Origin: an uncultured Steroidobacter sp.
GTDB lineage: Bacteria > Pseudomonadota > Gammaproteobacteria > Steroidobacterales > Steroidobacteraceae
Length of the DNA: 64,000 bases
Assembly: GCA_938008435.1 (NCBI GenBank)
Contig: CALLKK010000017.1
Location: 124,001-188,000, forward strand
Direction of reading: 5' to 3'
Part shown: piece after piece, positions 53,173 through 62,542 of the stretch
Layout: every line of letters begins with the position of its first letter
Position numbering within the stretch: position 1 is the first letter of the stretch
Notes under the pieces: generated by a model
What the model was told of the DNA's origin: nothing
Seen by the model: only the letters and a program-made list of their open reading frames with translations
The model's database searches: none
Made by a program: the position numbers and the translations under genes

Positions 53173-55446
53173 ATGGGCATCTTTGATCTGGGTCGGTACA
53201 AGGGAATCGTGCTCGCGATCACGGGATTCCTCGTGTTCATCGCGATCATCCTGGCGTTCAATCACGGCATCGCGGGACGTTTCGCCGACAATGCCGTCGG
53301 CCTTCAGTTCCTCGCCGAACAGCAGGCACGGCCTGTCGCGCTGCACGATGCAGGCAAAGCGCTCGCCGAGCAGCTGAAGCAAGGCGAAGACATTCAACAG
53401 CAGCTCGATACGCTCGGTCAGATCGCGCGCACGTACAACACGGCGCTTGGCGGCCTGACGACGCGCGGCATGGTGACGAAGCGCGACGGTCAAGTCGTGG
53501 CCGTGCCGGCCCTTGCGAGCAACGAAGCGCGTGCGATTCTCGACAATACCCGCAAGCTCTGGGACGGCTATCGCGAGAAGCTCACGCCGATCCTGAACTT
53601 CGCCGGCTCGCCGTATGCGACGGACAGCGCGCAGCAACCCGAGAACGCAACGGCTGCGCAGAAAAAGGACGAAGGCGCCGCGACGCCGTCCTATAGCCCG
53701 CGCGGTCGCCGTCTCGTCGCTGCCGTCGACGAGCTCAACGAATACGCTGCCAATGCCGAAGCGCCGCTCACCAAGGCGATGGCGGATCTGGCCGCGCTCG
53801 TCGAAGCCGACAACGCCAGCGATGCGCGCCTGCTCAAGTGGCTGCAGATCGGCGGCATGACCGCGGCGCTGCTGCTCCTCGGTGCGATCTTCTTCTACTT
53901 CGCGCGTAACCTGCGCAAGGAAGAAATCATCGCGAACCGCGCGCGCAAGGAGACGGAGGACATCCTGCGCACGGTGAACGAAGGTCTGTTCCTGCTCGAC
54001 AAGGATCTGCGCATCGGTAGCGAGCGCTCGCTCGCGCTGAACACGATCTTCCGCCGCGACGACTTCACGGGCCTTACCTTCGATCAGCTGCTCAAGGACA
54101 TCGTGCCGGAGAAGACGCTGCGCACCGCGATGGATTACGTGGCGCTGCTCTGGGGCGAGCGCGTCAACGAGAAGCTCGTCAAGACGATCAACCCGCTCTC
54201 CGAAGTCGAAGTGCACTTCGAGAATCCGGCGGGCGGCTTCGATACGCACTTCCTCGAGTTCGATTTCAACCGTGTGAAATCCGAGGGCAGCCTGTCGCAC
54301 CTGCTCGTGACGGTGAACGACGTCACCAAGCGCGTCATGCTCTCGCGCGAGCTGCAGGAATCGCAGGAGAAGGCGCAGGCGCAGCTCGATCTGCTGCTGC
54401 GCATTCTGCACGTCGATCCGGACAGCTTGACGAGCTTCCTCTCCGACGCCGATGTCTCGCTCAAGATGGTCAACTCCATCCTGAAGGAGCCGGCGCGCGA
54501 AGAAGCGGCGTTCCGCGCCAAGATCGACGGCATCTATCGTCAGGTGCATGCGGTCAAGGGCGAAGCGGCTGCGCTCGGCCTGAAGACGGTCGAGCAGCGT
54601 GCGCACGCATTCGAAGAATCGCTCAACGATCTCAAGACCCGGCCGTCGCTTTCGGGCAGCGACTTCCTGCCGCTCGTCGTCAAGCTCGACGAGCTGTTCA
54701 ATCACTTGGCGCAAGTGCGCGAGATGCTCGGCCGCCTCGTCGATCTGCACCAGGCGATCGCGACGCGCCGCAGCGCCGGCGGTCAAGTTTCGGCCGAGAA
54801 GGTCGATCAGCTGCTCGCCGGCAAGCACGATGAGGTGCCGGTCGATCCCGGCGCCGAGACGGGCAGCGTCGAGGAGACGAGCGCGAGCGGCCTCGAGCGC
54901 ACGCTCGCCGACCTCGCAGCGCGCGTCGCGAATAGCTATTCGAAGCAAGTGACGCTTCGCTGCAGCGGCCTGGAAAACGTGCCCGAAGCCTATCGGCGCG
55001 CGGTCAAGGACATCACGATCCAGCTCGTGCGCAATGCCGTGGTGCACGGCATCGAAGAGCCGAGCGAACGCGTCAAAGCGAACAAATCGGAAGTCGGCAC
55101 GCTCGCGGTGGAATTCACGCAGCGTGGCGACGGCTATGAGCTCATCGTTCAGGACGACGGGCGCGGGCTGCAGCTCGAGCGCATCAAGGAAGTGGCGATC
55201 GAGCGCGGGCTCATCACGCCGGCGCAGGCTGCGGTGCTAGATCCGCGCCAGACGATGGCGCTCATCTTCCGACCCGGTTTCTCGACGGCCGATCGCGTCA
55301 CCACCGACGCCGGGCGCGGCGCGGGTATGGACCTGGTCCGTATCCTCGTGGCCGAGCTCGGCGGCCGAGTCGGTCTGGCCTCGGCTGGCGGGAAGTTCTC
55401 CAAGTTCAAGATCTGGCTGCCGGCGACTCAGCGCGCTGCTGCGTAA
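53173..55446 (+). CDS. Membrane CheA-like histidine kinase without CheW-binding domain
   Basis: The 757-residue protein has TM1 (about 9-29), a helical periplasmic domain resembling PilJ/MCP sensor bundles, TM2 (about 225-245), a PAS-like region (about 265-385), and a coiled coil. An HPt domain follows with the phosphoacceptor in VHAVKGEAAALG (H459), then a CheA-type ATPase with N-box RNAVVHGIEEP, DDGRGL and GRGAGMD. CheA's P5 regulatory domain is absent; the protein ends soon after the ATPase at WLPATQ. It probably senses directly through its own periplasmic domain and passes phosphate to the next gene's receiver. Confidence 0.82.
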   Translation: MGIFDLGRYKGIVLAITGFLVFIAIILAFNHGIAGRFADNAVGLQFLAEQQARPVALHDAGKALAEQLKQGEDIQQQLDTLGQIARTYNTALGGLTTRGMVTKRDGQVVAVPALASNEARAILDNTRKLWDGYREKLTPILNFAGSPYATDSAQQPENATAAQKKDEGAATPSYSPRGRRLVAAVDELNEYAANAEAPLTKAMADLAALVEADNASDARLLKWLQIGGMTAALLLLGAIFFYFARNLRKEEIIANRARKETEDILRTVNEGLFLLDKDLRIGSERSLALNTIFRRDDFTGLTFDQLLKDIVPEKTLRTAMDYVALLWGERVNEKLVKTINPLSEVEVHFENPAGGFDTHFLEFDFNRVKSEGSLSHLLVTVNDVTKRVMLSRELQESQEKAQAQLDLLLRILHVDPDSLTSFLSDADVSLKMVNSILKEPAREEAAFRAKIDGIYRQVHAVKGEAAALGLKTVEQRAHAFEESLNDLKTRPSLSGSDFLPLVVKLDELFNHLAQVREMLGRLVDLHQAIATRRSAGGQVSAEKVDQLLAGKHDEVPVDPGAETGSVEETSASGLERTLADLAARVANSYSKQVTLRCSGLENVPEAYRRAVKDITIQLVRNAVVHGIEEPSERVKANKSEVGTLAVEFTQRGDGYELIVQDDGRGLQLERIKEVAIERGLITPAQAAVLDPRQTMALIFRPGFSTADRVTTDAGRGAGMDLVRILVAELGGRVGLASAGGKFSKFKIWLPATQRAAA

Positions 55447-55476
55447 TGTTCCAGAAGGACGCTTCCAGAGGCACTC

Positions 55477-55896
55477 ATGGCGCTTGCAACCGCTAAAGCT
55501 GAACCGTTGACGAATCGGAAGCTCAAGCTCATGATTTGCGACGATTCAAACATCATTCGTCGCAAGATCGAGCGCGAGCTGAAAATCGACCGTTTGCAGG
55601 TCATTGCGACAGCCTCGAACGGCAAGCAGGCCGTCGAAGCCTTCCGCAAAGAACCTGCCGATGTCGTCACCATGGACATCACGATGCCGGAAATGGACGG
55701 CATCGAGTGCGTCGAGAACCTCGTCAAGATCAAGCCTGATGTTCTGATTCTCGTGATCTCGGCGCTTTCCGATAAAGCGACTGCGATCGAAGCCTTGAAG
55801 AAGGGAGCAAACGGGTTTCTCTGCAAACCCTTTACCGACCGCCAGCTCACGGAAGCGCTTGAAGAGCTGTTGAGGGGCGCGGGCAATGTTGACTAG
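55477..55896 (+). CDS. CheY-like single-domain response regulator
   Basis: A 139-residue receiver with acidic pair D22/D23 (MICDDSNIIRRKI), phosphoacceptor D67 (VVTMDITMPEMDG), S95 (VISALSD) and K117 (FLCKPF). There is no output domain. It lies 30 nt after the kinase gene and overlaps the CheX-like gene by 11 nt, so it is the obvious phosphate acceptor of the kinase. Confidence 0.9.
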   Translation: MALATAKAEPLTNRKLKLMICDDSNIIRRKIERELKIDRLQVIATASNGKQAVEAFRKEPADVVTMDITMPEMDGIECVENLVKIKPDVLILVISALSDKATAIEALKKGANGFLCKPFTDRQLTEALEELLRGAGNVD

Positions 55897-56335
55897 AGTC
55901 GAACTCGAAACCTTCGTCGAAGGGACCACCAACTATTTCGCGACGGCTGCCAATCAGCCGGCGTCGGTGGGATCCCCCTATATCGTTCAGGACGGCCGTC
56001 CGACGGTGCAAGAATTCACGGGCATGATCAATATCGCCGGCAAGCGGCGCGGCGTCGTTTACTTCACGGCGTCGCGGCCGATGCTGACGGTGATGCTCAT
56101 GCGCATGGGCGAAACCGAGCTCACGCACGAGAACATGTGCGATCTCGTCGGCGAGGTCGCCAACACCATCTCCGGTAACGCGCGCCGCGACTTCGGCAAG
56201 GACTTCATGATCTCGGTGCCGACGGTCGTCGCCGGTGAGCCGGAGAAAGTCGTCACGCCCGAAAACATCCGCTCGTTCGTGATTCCGATCAACTGGCGCA
56301 GCCATTCGGCGCAGCTGGTCGTCTGTCTCGAATGA
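55886..56335 (+). CDS. CheX-like chemotaxis phosphatase-family protein
   Basis: The 149-residue protein has the CheC/CheX/FliY-type segment ENMCDLVGEVANTISGNAR, with the E-x2-N pair that inserts into the CheY active site. Alternating strands precede and follow it. CheX dephosphorylates CheY-P in spirochaetes and other bacteria. The single such motif fits CheX. It overlaps the response-regulator gene, which supports a phosphatase or output-binding role. Confidence 0.78.
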   Translation: MLTRVELETFVEGTTNYFATAANQPASVGSPYIVQDGRPTVQEFTGMINIAGKRRGVVYFTASRPMLTVMLMRMGETELTHENMCDLVGEVANTISGNARRDFGKDFMISVPTVVAGEPEKVVTPENIRSFVIPINWRSHSAQLVVCLE

Positions 56336-56362
56336 CGCGCTCATCGTCTTCAGAGAAATGAA

Positions 56363-58144
56363 GTGCATAGCACGCGGCACGACAGTCCCCTCCCCTCGTC
56401 GTCCGCGGGCTCGGCTCCCGGTCAGGTTCTCGACGTCGTCGTCCTGACGAGCGACGCCGGCCTCCTCGCGACGCTGCGGGAAGCAGCAAGCGCCGAGCAC
56501 GCGCTTTGGCATGCACCTTCGGCCGAAGCGGCCGTCGATTATTTGGTCGGTGGCCGCTGCGGCATTCTCGTTGCCGATCTCGGCACGCTGCGCGGCGATG
56601 TCGCCAGTCTGCTCGAGCGGCTGCAGACGCAATTCCCCGAGCTCGTCCTCATCGCCACCGGCCGGCGCGAGGAAGAAGCGAAAGTGGCCGCGCTCGTCGG
56701 CGACGGACGGATCTATCGCTTCCTGCACAAGCCTGTCTCGCCGGCACGCGCTTCACTCTTCCTGAGCGCGGCGACGCGGCGCTACTTCGAGATTCGCAAT
56801 GTCGAGCCGTTCGTGCTCACGACGGTCAAGACGATCGCACGGCGCTCCAAGGCCGCCGCGCCCCTCTTGCCGATCGTGCTTGCGGTCCTCGTCATCGTGC
56901 TCGGCCTCGTGTGGTTCTTTGCGGGCCCGCATCGCTTCCGCCTGGACGACGGCGCCGGTGCGCGAGCCACCGATGTCGCGCATCAAGTGGAAGAGCTCTT
57001 GGGGCGCGCGAAGATTGCGCTCGCCACCGGCCGGCTGGCCGAGCCGCGCGGTGACAATGCGCTCGAGCTTTATCGTGAAGTGCTCGCGCTCGTACCGAAC
57101 CATCCTGAAGCGAAAGCTGGCGAGGAACGTGTCCTCACCGCACTCGAAGCGAAGGTCATCGCCGCGTTGAGCGCACGCGATCCGCAAGCAGGAGCGGCCG
57201 CGCTGTCGCTCTTGCAGCGAGCGCAACCCGATCATCCTCGCTACGGCGCGCTGTACGAGCAGCTGATCGCGCTGTCGCGCTCGCAGACGCCGCGATCGGA
57301 TGCGCCGCGCGTGGCCGCTCCTTCGCCGCAGCAGACCCCGAGCGCTGCACAAGCAGCGAGCGACGCGCCAGTCGCAGCACCGAATGCGGCGGTCGATACT
57401 GACGCGCCCGAATCGATAGCGCGCGAAACCGAGAACCGCGACGCAGAGGAAGAGATACTCGCGTCTGAAACCGATTCGCTCGATGCAGAAGCGCTCGATG
57501 ATGAATCGACGGCTGCAAGCGGACTCGAGGAGGCGGCTGTCGACGAAGATTGGCGCGAGGAGCTCGCGCTCGCGACTCGTCTACGCGAACGCGGCGCACT
57601 CATCGAACCGGCCGAGCACAATGCGTTCGACCGCCTTGCCGCCGTGCGCGAACAGTACGCCGATCGTGCCGAGGTCATCGAGGAGCAACGCCGGCTGGCG
57701 ACAACCCTCCTCGATCACGCGCGTACGCATCTGGCGGCGGGCAATCTGGATCAAGCGAAGGTGTATCTGGACAAGGCGACCGAGCTGCAACCGAATCTTC
57801 CTGCGCTCGGCGCCGTGCGCACCCGACTGCAAGCGAGCCTTGCCGAAGCCGAACGCAATCGCGTCGTGCCGGCCGCGAGCTTGCGACGACTACGCGAGGT
57901 GCCGCCCGAGTATCCGCTCGAAGCACGCTCGCGCGGCATCGAAGGCTGGGTGGACATCGAGTTCACGATTGCAGCCGACGGCGCGCCGCACGACCTCGCA
58001 GTGCGCGCAGCGGAACCCCGCGGGGTGTTCGAACGCTCGGCGCTCGATGCGTTGCGGCGCTGGCGCTTCGAGCCGATCGTACGCGACGGTCAAGCGGTCG
58101 AGCAGCGTGCGTTCATCCGCTTGCAGTATCGCCTCGGCAATTGA
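56363..58144 (+). CDS. Receiver-TM-TonB fusion protein
   Basis: A 593-residue multidomain protein. Residues about 23-143 form a response-regulator receiver-like domain with the key positions kept: D31, D72 (LVADLG), T99 (IATG), K123 (FLHKPV). One membrane helix follows (about 167-187, LLPIVLAVLVIVLGLVWFF), then a TPR-like helical and acidic periplasmic region (about 200-505). The C-terminus is TonB-like: PPEYPLEARSRGIEGWVDIE ... LRRWRFEPIVRDGQ. The receiver would be cytoplasmic and the TonB domain periplasmic. GTG start, 27 nt after the CheX-like gene, so it closes the operon. No exbB/exbD or TonB-dependent receptor is in the window. Confidence 0.8.
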   Translation: MHSTRHDSPLPSSSAGSAPGQVLDVVVLTSDAGLLATLREAASAEHALWHAPSAEAAVDYLVGGRCGILVADLGTLRGDVASLLERLQTQFPELVLIATGRREEEAKVAALVGDGRIYRFLHKPVSPARASLFLSAATRRYFEIRNVEPFVLTTVKTIARRSKAAAPLLPIVLAVLVIVLGLVWFFAGPHRFRLDDGAGARATDVAHQVEELLGRAKIALATGRLAEPRGDNALELYREVLALVPNHPEAKAGEERVLTALEAKVIAALSARDPQAGAAALSLLQRAQPDHPRYGALYEQLIALSRSQTPRSDAPRVAAPSPQQTPSAAQAASDAPVAAPNAAVDTDAPESIARETENRDAEEEILASETDSLDAEALDDESTAASGLEEAAVDEDWREELALATRLRERGALIEPAEHNAFDRLAAVREQYADRAEVIEEQRRLATTLLDHARTHLAAGNLDQAKVYLDKATELQPNLPALGAVRTRLQASLAEAERNRVVPAASLRRLREVPPEYPLEARSRGIEGWVDIEFTIAADGAPHDLAVRAAEPRGVFERSALDALRRWRFEPIVRDGQAVEQRAFIRLQYRLGN

Positions 58145-58161
58145 GCGCGTGAATCTGCGCC

Positions 58162-59487
58162 TCAGGCGCGTCCGCCCTGTGCTTTGTCTTGTCCGGCGTT
58201 GATCTTCTCGAGACGCCGTCCCAACCACCACCCGATGAAGCCCCACACGGCGGCAACCGCGGCGCCGAGAAACGCCACTCCCGCAGCGCCGACACCTGCA
58301 GCATTCAAACCATTGTTGACCTGCGCCGCGAGCGCATCGGCTCCACGATAGACCGGCACGTCGTTGACATTCTTCGCCTTGTACTTGGTCTCCTTGTCGA
58401 GCGGCGAATAGAGCATCTCGCGTCCGGGACGGATGAATGCATATTCGCAAGCGCGACGGAGCACGAACACGATGGCGAGCACGGCAAACGTGCCGCTTGC
58501 GGCAAGCGCCAGGAAGCCGAGCACCATAGCGAAAGGCACGACCGTGAGCAGCGCCGTGACGCCGAAGCGCTTAGCAATGCGTCCTGTCAGGAAGATCTGC
58601 GAGAGAATCGTCAGCGTCTGCACGATCCAATCGAGCCGCGCGAAGACGCGTGTACGCTCGGTCATGTCGGAGAACGTGATCTCGACGAGCCTTAGCTGCT
58701 CGAAATACAGGAAGGTGCTCACTGTCGAGATCATCACGATGAAGAGCGCGATGCCGAGCAGATACGGCGAGCGCAATACGAGCATGAAACCCGCAAACGG
58801 GTTCCCGCCGATCGGCCGCTCGGATTGTGCTTTCGCGGAAGGATCCGTGGTTGGCGCGCTTTCGTGCCAAATGCGCAGCAGCACGCGCTGCGCGACGATG
58901 GCGGCGAAGAACATGCCTGCACCGAGGAAGAGGATGCCGCTGTTGCCGATGCGCTCGACGAGCATGTCGGAAACGAACGGCCCGACAAGTGCGCCGGCCG
59001 TACCGCCAGCCGCGATGACACCGAAAAGTCGCTTGGTCTGTTCGCTGTCGAAGAGCTCGAGCAGGAAGCTCCAGAACATCGAGATCAGGAACAGGTTCAG
59101 CACGCTGATGAAAACGTAGAAGAACTGTCCGGCCGCGATGTTGATCGTCTCGCCCTGCAGCGTCAGTCCGATGAAAGCGAACACCACCCCGACAAAGCCG
59201 TACGTAAGCGGCAAGAAGGTCGTGCGGCGGAAGCGTGCGACGATCCATCCGTAAAGCGGCACGATGGCAAGCGAAGCGATCCACGTGACGACCCAAAGGT
59301 CGGCGACGCGCTCGCGCCCGAGCAGCGTCCCGACCGTTTCACGCACGGGCCGTACGGCGAAATAGCCGGCCCAAAAGCAGAAGAACAAGAGGAACGCCGC
59401 AACGACCGCGGGCACCTCGTTTGGCCGGATCGGGGCGAGGCGAGACAAGAGCCGCGCGAGAGGACTACGAATCTCTGATGCGCTCAT
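58162..59487 (-). CDS. MFS-type transporter related to nucleotide-exchange carriers
   Basis: A 441-residue protein with about twelve hydrophobic helices. FFCFWAGYFAVRPVRETVG near the N-terminus and FDSEQTKRLFGVIAAGGTAGALVGP in the middle are typical of the bacterial MFS branch related to NTP/NDP (Tlc-like) carriers. The substrate is unknown. It is convergent with the receiver-TonB gene, with 17 nt between them. Confidence 0.75.
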   Translation of the reverse strand: MSASEIRSPLARLLSRLAPIRPNEVPAVVAAFLLFFCFWAGYFAVRPVRETVGTLLGRERVADLWVVTWIASLAIVPLYGWIVARFRRTTFLPLTYGFVGVVFAFIGLTLQGETINIAAGQFFYVFISVLNLFLISMFWSFLLELFDSEQTKRLFGVIAAGGTAGALVGPFVSDMLVERIGNSGILFLGAGMFFAAIVAQRVLLRIWHESAPTTDPSAKAQSERPIGGNPFAGFMLVLRSPYLLGIALFIVMISTVSTFLYFEQLRLVEITFSDMTERTRVFARLDWIVQTLTILSQIFLTGRIAKRFGVTALLTVVPFAMVLGFLALAASGTFAVLAIVFVLRRACEYAFIRPGREMLYSPLDKETKYKAKNVNDVPVYRGADALAAQVNNGLNAAGVGAAGVAFLGAAVAAVWGFIGWWLGRRLEKINAGQDKAQGGRA

Positions 59488-59565
59488 CGCGCTTCTCCGA
59501 GAGCACTCTTACGAACGGGCGAAGTCGCTGCGCCGCAAGCGCAACGCCCAGCATCAATCTGCATG

Positions 59566-61017
59566 TCAGTTGCTCGATTGCACGGCCCCGTACTGCTCGA
59601 GCACTTTGCGGATCGCACGCTCGTCGCCCACCGCGACGATCTGCAGCCGCTCGGGCGCGTAGTACGTGCGCGCGACGCGTTGGATGTCGGCTGCGGTGAT
59701 CGCTTCGAGGCGCTGCGGGTACTTGTCCCAGTAGTCGTCCGGAAAGCCATAAATCTTCTGCGTAGCCAGATTGTTGAGCAGCGCCTGCGGCGAATCCAAC
59801 GACAGCGCGAATCGGCCGATCAGCGCCCGCTTGGCCTGCTCCAGCTCTTCTCGACCGACCGGTTCGTTCGCGATCCGCTCGAGCTCGCGCTTGAGCTCGC
59901 GCATCGCCCCTTCGGTGACCTCCGTGCGCACATCGGTCGTCGTCACGACGATGCCCGGAAACGTCGTACCGGTGAAGCTACTCGAAACGCCGTACGTGTA
60001 GCCTTTATCTTCGCGAAGATTTGTGAATAGCCGAGAAGCCGGGCTGCCGCCGAGGATGTGATTCATCACGAGCAGCGCAAAGTAATCGTCGCTGCGCCGG
60101 TCGATGCCGAGCGCGCCGATCCTGAGCGAGGTCTGGACCGAGCCCGGCCGATCGATGACGAATACGCGCGCCTTCTCCGGCGGCGCGGGGATCGGAACCT
60201 CGCGCTCGGGAACGGGCGCCTGCTCCCAAGAGCCGAAGACGCGCTCGAGTCTCGCGACGAGATCCTCGAGCGACACGGCGCCATGCGCGAGCACGAAAGC
60301 ATTGTTCGGGCGATACACCGCCGCGTGATACTGCGCGAGATCCGCCGGTGTCAGCGCAGCGATCACCTCGTCGGGCGGCACGATGAGGCTGGCCGGATGC
60401 TCACCGTACACCGCGCTCAAGAAGCGCTCCTGGGCGATGAAGCTCGGCAGCGAGCGCTGGTACTGCACCTGTGAGGCGAATCGACCCTTGAACTTGTCGA
60501 GCTCGCTCTGCGGGAAGGTGGGATTGAGGATGACGTCCGCCGTGATCGCGAGCGTCGCATCCATGTGCTCGACGAGCCCCGTAACCGATACGCGGCTTTC
60601 GCCGGAAGAGGGCGATGCGCTCGCGCTCAAGCTCGAGCCGAGCCGCGCGAGCTGCTCGGCGATTTCGCGGCTCGTGCGCGTCTTCGTGCCTTCGCGCAGG
60701 AGCGAGGCCGTCACCATTGCCACGCCGCGCTTGTCCGGCGGATCGGCCAGCCCGCCGCCGTGGATCACGAACTGCAGCTGGAACGTCGGGAGCTTGTGAT
60801 CCTCGATGAGGTAGACCTCGAGCCCATTAGCGAGCGTCGCTTCCTGCGGCCGCGGCAGCTGCACGCGCAACGTTTCGGGATTGACGGGCACCTTGCCCTT
60901 GAGCTCGACCTGCCGCACCGATTCGGGCTGCGAGGATGCATCGGCTCCGCTCTGCGCTTGCAGCAACCACGGTGCAAGCGACGCGAGCACGAACGACCAT
61001 AGCACTCTCTTCATCAT
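59566..61017 (-). CDS. M16-family peptidase-like subunit lacking the zinc motif
   Basis: The 483-residue protein has an N-terminal signal-type segment (VLWSFVLASLAPWLLQAQ) and two M16 domains (about 60-270 and 280-475; LREDKGYTYGVSSSF is conserved in the second). The HxxEH zinc site of active M16 enzymes is absent where expected (VTASLLREGTKTRTSRE). It lies 10 nt after the gene for the active partner. Pairs of this kind form heterodimers in which one subunit is catalytically silent. Confidence 0.85.
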   Translation of the reverse strand: MMKRVLWSFVLASLAPWLLQAQSGADASSQPESVRQVELKGKVPVNPETLRVQLPRPQEATLANGLEVYLIEDHKLPTFQLQFVIHGGGLADPPDKRGVAMVTASLLREGTKTRTSREIAEQLARLGSSLSASASPSSGESRVSVTGLVEHMDATLAITADVILNPTFPQSELDKFKGRFASQVQYQRSLPSFIAQERFLSAVYGEHPASLIVPPDEVIAALTPADLAQYHAAVYRPNNAFVLAHGAVSLEDLVARLERVFGSWEQAPVPEREVPIPAPPEKARVFVIDRPGSVQTSLRIGALGIDRRSDDYFALLVMNHILGGSPASRLFTNLREDKGYTYGVSSSFTGTTFPGIVVTTTDVRTEVTEGAMRELKRELERIANEPVGREELEQAKRALIGRFALSLDSPQALLNNLATQKIYGFPDDYWDKYPQRLEAITAADIQRVARTYYAPERLQIVAVGDERAIRKVLEQYGAVQSSN

Positions 61018-61027
61018 GACCGTTGCC

Positions 61028-62365
61028 TCAGTTGCCGGCCGTGGCCTGCGCGGCCGGTAGCGTGATCAGAACCGTGCGGTTACGGGCATTGAGATACCGC
61101 CGCGCGACCCGCTGCACGTCCTTGGCCGAAACGGCGTTGAGCTTGTCGATGTAGGTATTGATGAGATTGGGGTCGCCATATTTGATCGTGAACGAGCCGA
61201 GCAGCATGGCTCGTGACTGCGTGCTGCGGATCGCCTCGTAGTAGCTGAGCAGCGTCGCGTTCTTCGCCTTCTCGAGCTCCCACGCCGCAATCGGCTCGCG
61301 CTTGATTCGTTCGAGCTCTTCGTAGATGGCCGCTTCGACATCCTTGGGATCGCGACCTGGACGCACGGTTGCCGAGATGCGTACCGAGCCCGGTCCGATG
61401 CGGTCATCGACGTACCCGCCGATGCCCGCGACGAGCTCGAGCTCCTTGTTGAGCTTTTGATGCAGGCGCGAGCTGTCGCCGCCGAAGAGCACCGAGCCCA
61501 GCACCTCGAGCGCGTAATAGTCCGGCGTATTGGCCGGACCCGTCTTGAACGCGACGAAAATGTGCGGCATGCGTGCGAGCGGATCCTGAATCGTCTCGCG
61601 CCGCTCCGCCTTCTGCGGCAGCTCTTTGAGATCGACACGCGGCGGAGCGGGCCGGCGCCGGATGAGACCGAAGTACTTCTCGATCAAGCGAAGCGCTGCG
61701 GCAGGATCGAAATCGCCCGCGAGAGTCAGCACCGCGTTGTTCGGCGCGTAGTACGTCTCGAAGAATTCGGCGATGTCCTCGAGGCTGGCTGCGTTGAGAT
61801 CCTCCATCGAGCCGATCGTGGAATGCTTGTACGCGAAATTGTCGTACATGAGCTCGCCCAAGCGCTCGATGGAACGGCCGTAGGGCTGATTGTCGATGCG
61901 CAGCCGCCGCTCTTCCTGCACGGCGTGCCGCTGGTTGTCGAGCTTCTCCTGCGTGAGCGCAAGCGAGCGCATGCGGTCGGCTTCGAGGAACAGCGCCATT
62001 TCGAGCTGGTTGGCCGGCAGCGTCTCGTAATAGTTGGTCATGTCGGCCGAGGTCGTGCCGTTCATGACGCCGCCGTTGCTGAAGATCTGATAGAAGTGCT
62101 CGCCGTCGCCGACGTTCTCCGAGCCCTTGAACATCATGTGCTCGAAGAGATGCGCGAACCCGGTGAGCCCCTTGCGCTCGTCCTTCGAGCCCACGCCGTA
62201 CGCGATGTGCAGCGCAATGACCGGCACGGTGCGGTCGGGCGCGAGCTGCACGCGTAGTCCGTTGGCGAGCACGGTCTCGGTGAATTCGACGCGAGGCGCG
62301 CTCGGTGCCGCAAAGGCGACGAAGCAAACCAAAAGCGAGGTGGCGGCGAGCAGGGTCCGAGTCAT
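61028..62365 (-). CDS. M16-family zinc metallopeptidase, active subunit
   Basis: A 445-residue protein with a signal peptide (LLAATSLLVCFVAFAAP). The inverted zinc motif HLFEH (72-76) lies in TGFAHLFEHMMFKGS, with the downstream glutamate in QEERRLRID as third ligand. A second M16 domain follows. It is probably periplasmic. The start at 62365 has GGAG 9 nt upstream and begins the signal sequence; the longer frame upstream lacks support. Operon with the inactive paralogue. Confidence 0.88.
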   Translation of the reverse strand: MTRTLLAATSLLVCFVAFAAPSAPRVEFTETVLANGLRVQLAPDRTVPVIALHIAYGVGSKDERKGLTGFAHLFEHMMFKGSENVGDGEHFYQIFSNGGVMNGTTSADMTNYYETLPANQLEMALFLEADRMRSLALTQEKLDNQRHAVQEERRLRIDNQPYGRSIERLGELMYDNFAYKHSTIGSMEDLNAASLEDIAEFFETYYAPNNAVLTLAGDFDPAAALRLIEKYFGLIRRRPAPPRVDLKELPQKAERRETIQDPLARMPHIFVAFKTGPANTPDYYALEVLGSVLFGGDSSRLHQKLNKELELVAGIGGYVDDRIGPGSVRISATVRPGRDPKDVEAAIYEELERIKREPIAAWELEKAKNATLLSYYEAIRSTQSRAMLLGSFTIKYGDPNLINTYIDKLNAVSAKDVQRVARRYLNARNRTVLITLPAAQATAGN

Positions 62366-62484
62366 GTCCGCATCTCCGTAACCGGCACTCGAGCGCAGGA
62401 CGCCGGTGCGTCGGCGCAGAATACAAGTCCGCTCAAAGTGCGGCAAACGGAGCGGCCCGGTGGCGCGCGTGGATCGGCGAGGAC

Positions 62485-62512
62485 AAAAAAAGGCCCGCTC
62501 GAGGCGGGCCTT
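62485..62512 (-). terminator. Intrinsic terminator of the Ig-repeat gene
   Basis: On the minus strand a stem AGGCCCGC/GCGGGCCT with a 5-nt loop is followed by a run of T (A at 62485-62491 on the plus strand). It lies about 30 nt after the stop of the repeat protein. Confidence 0.88.
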
Positions 62513-62542
62513 GAGTTTCGCGATTCTCTGAACAGCGCCGTG

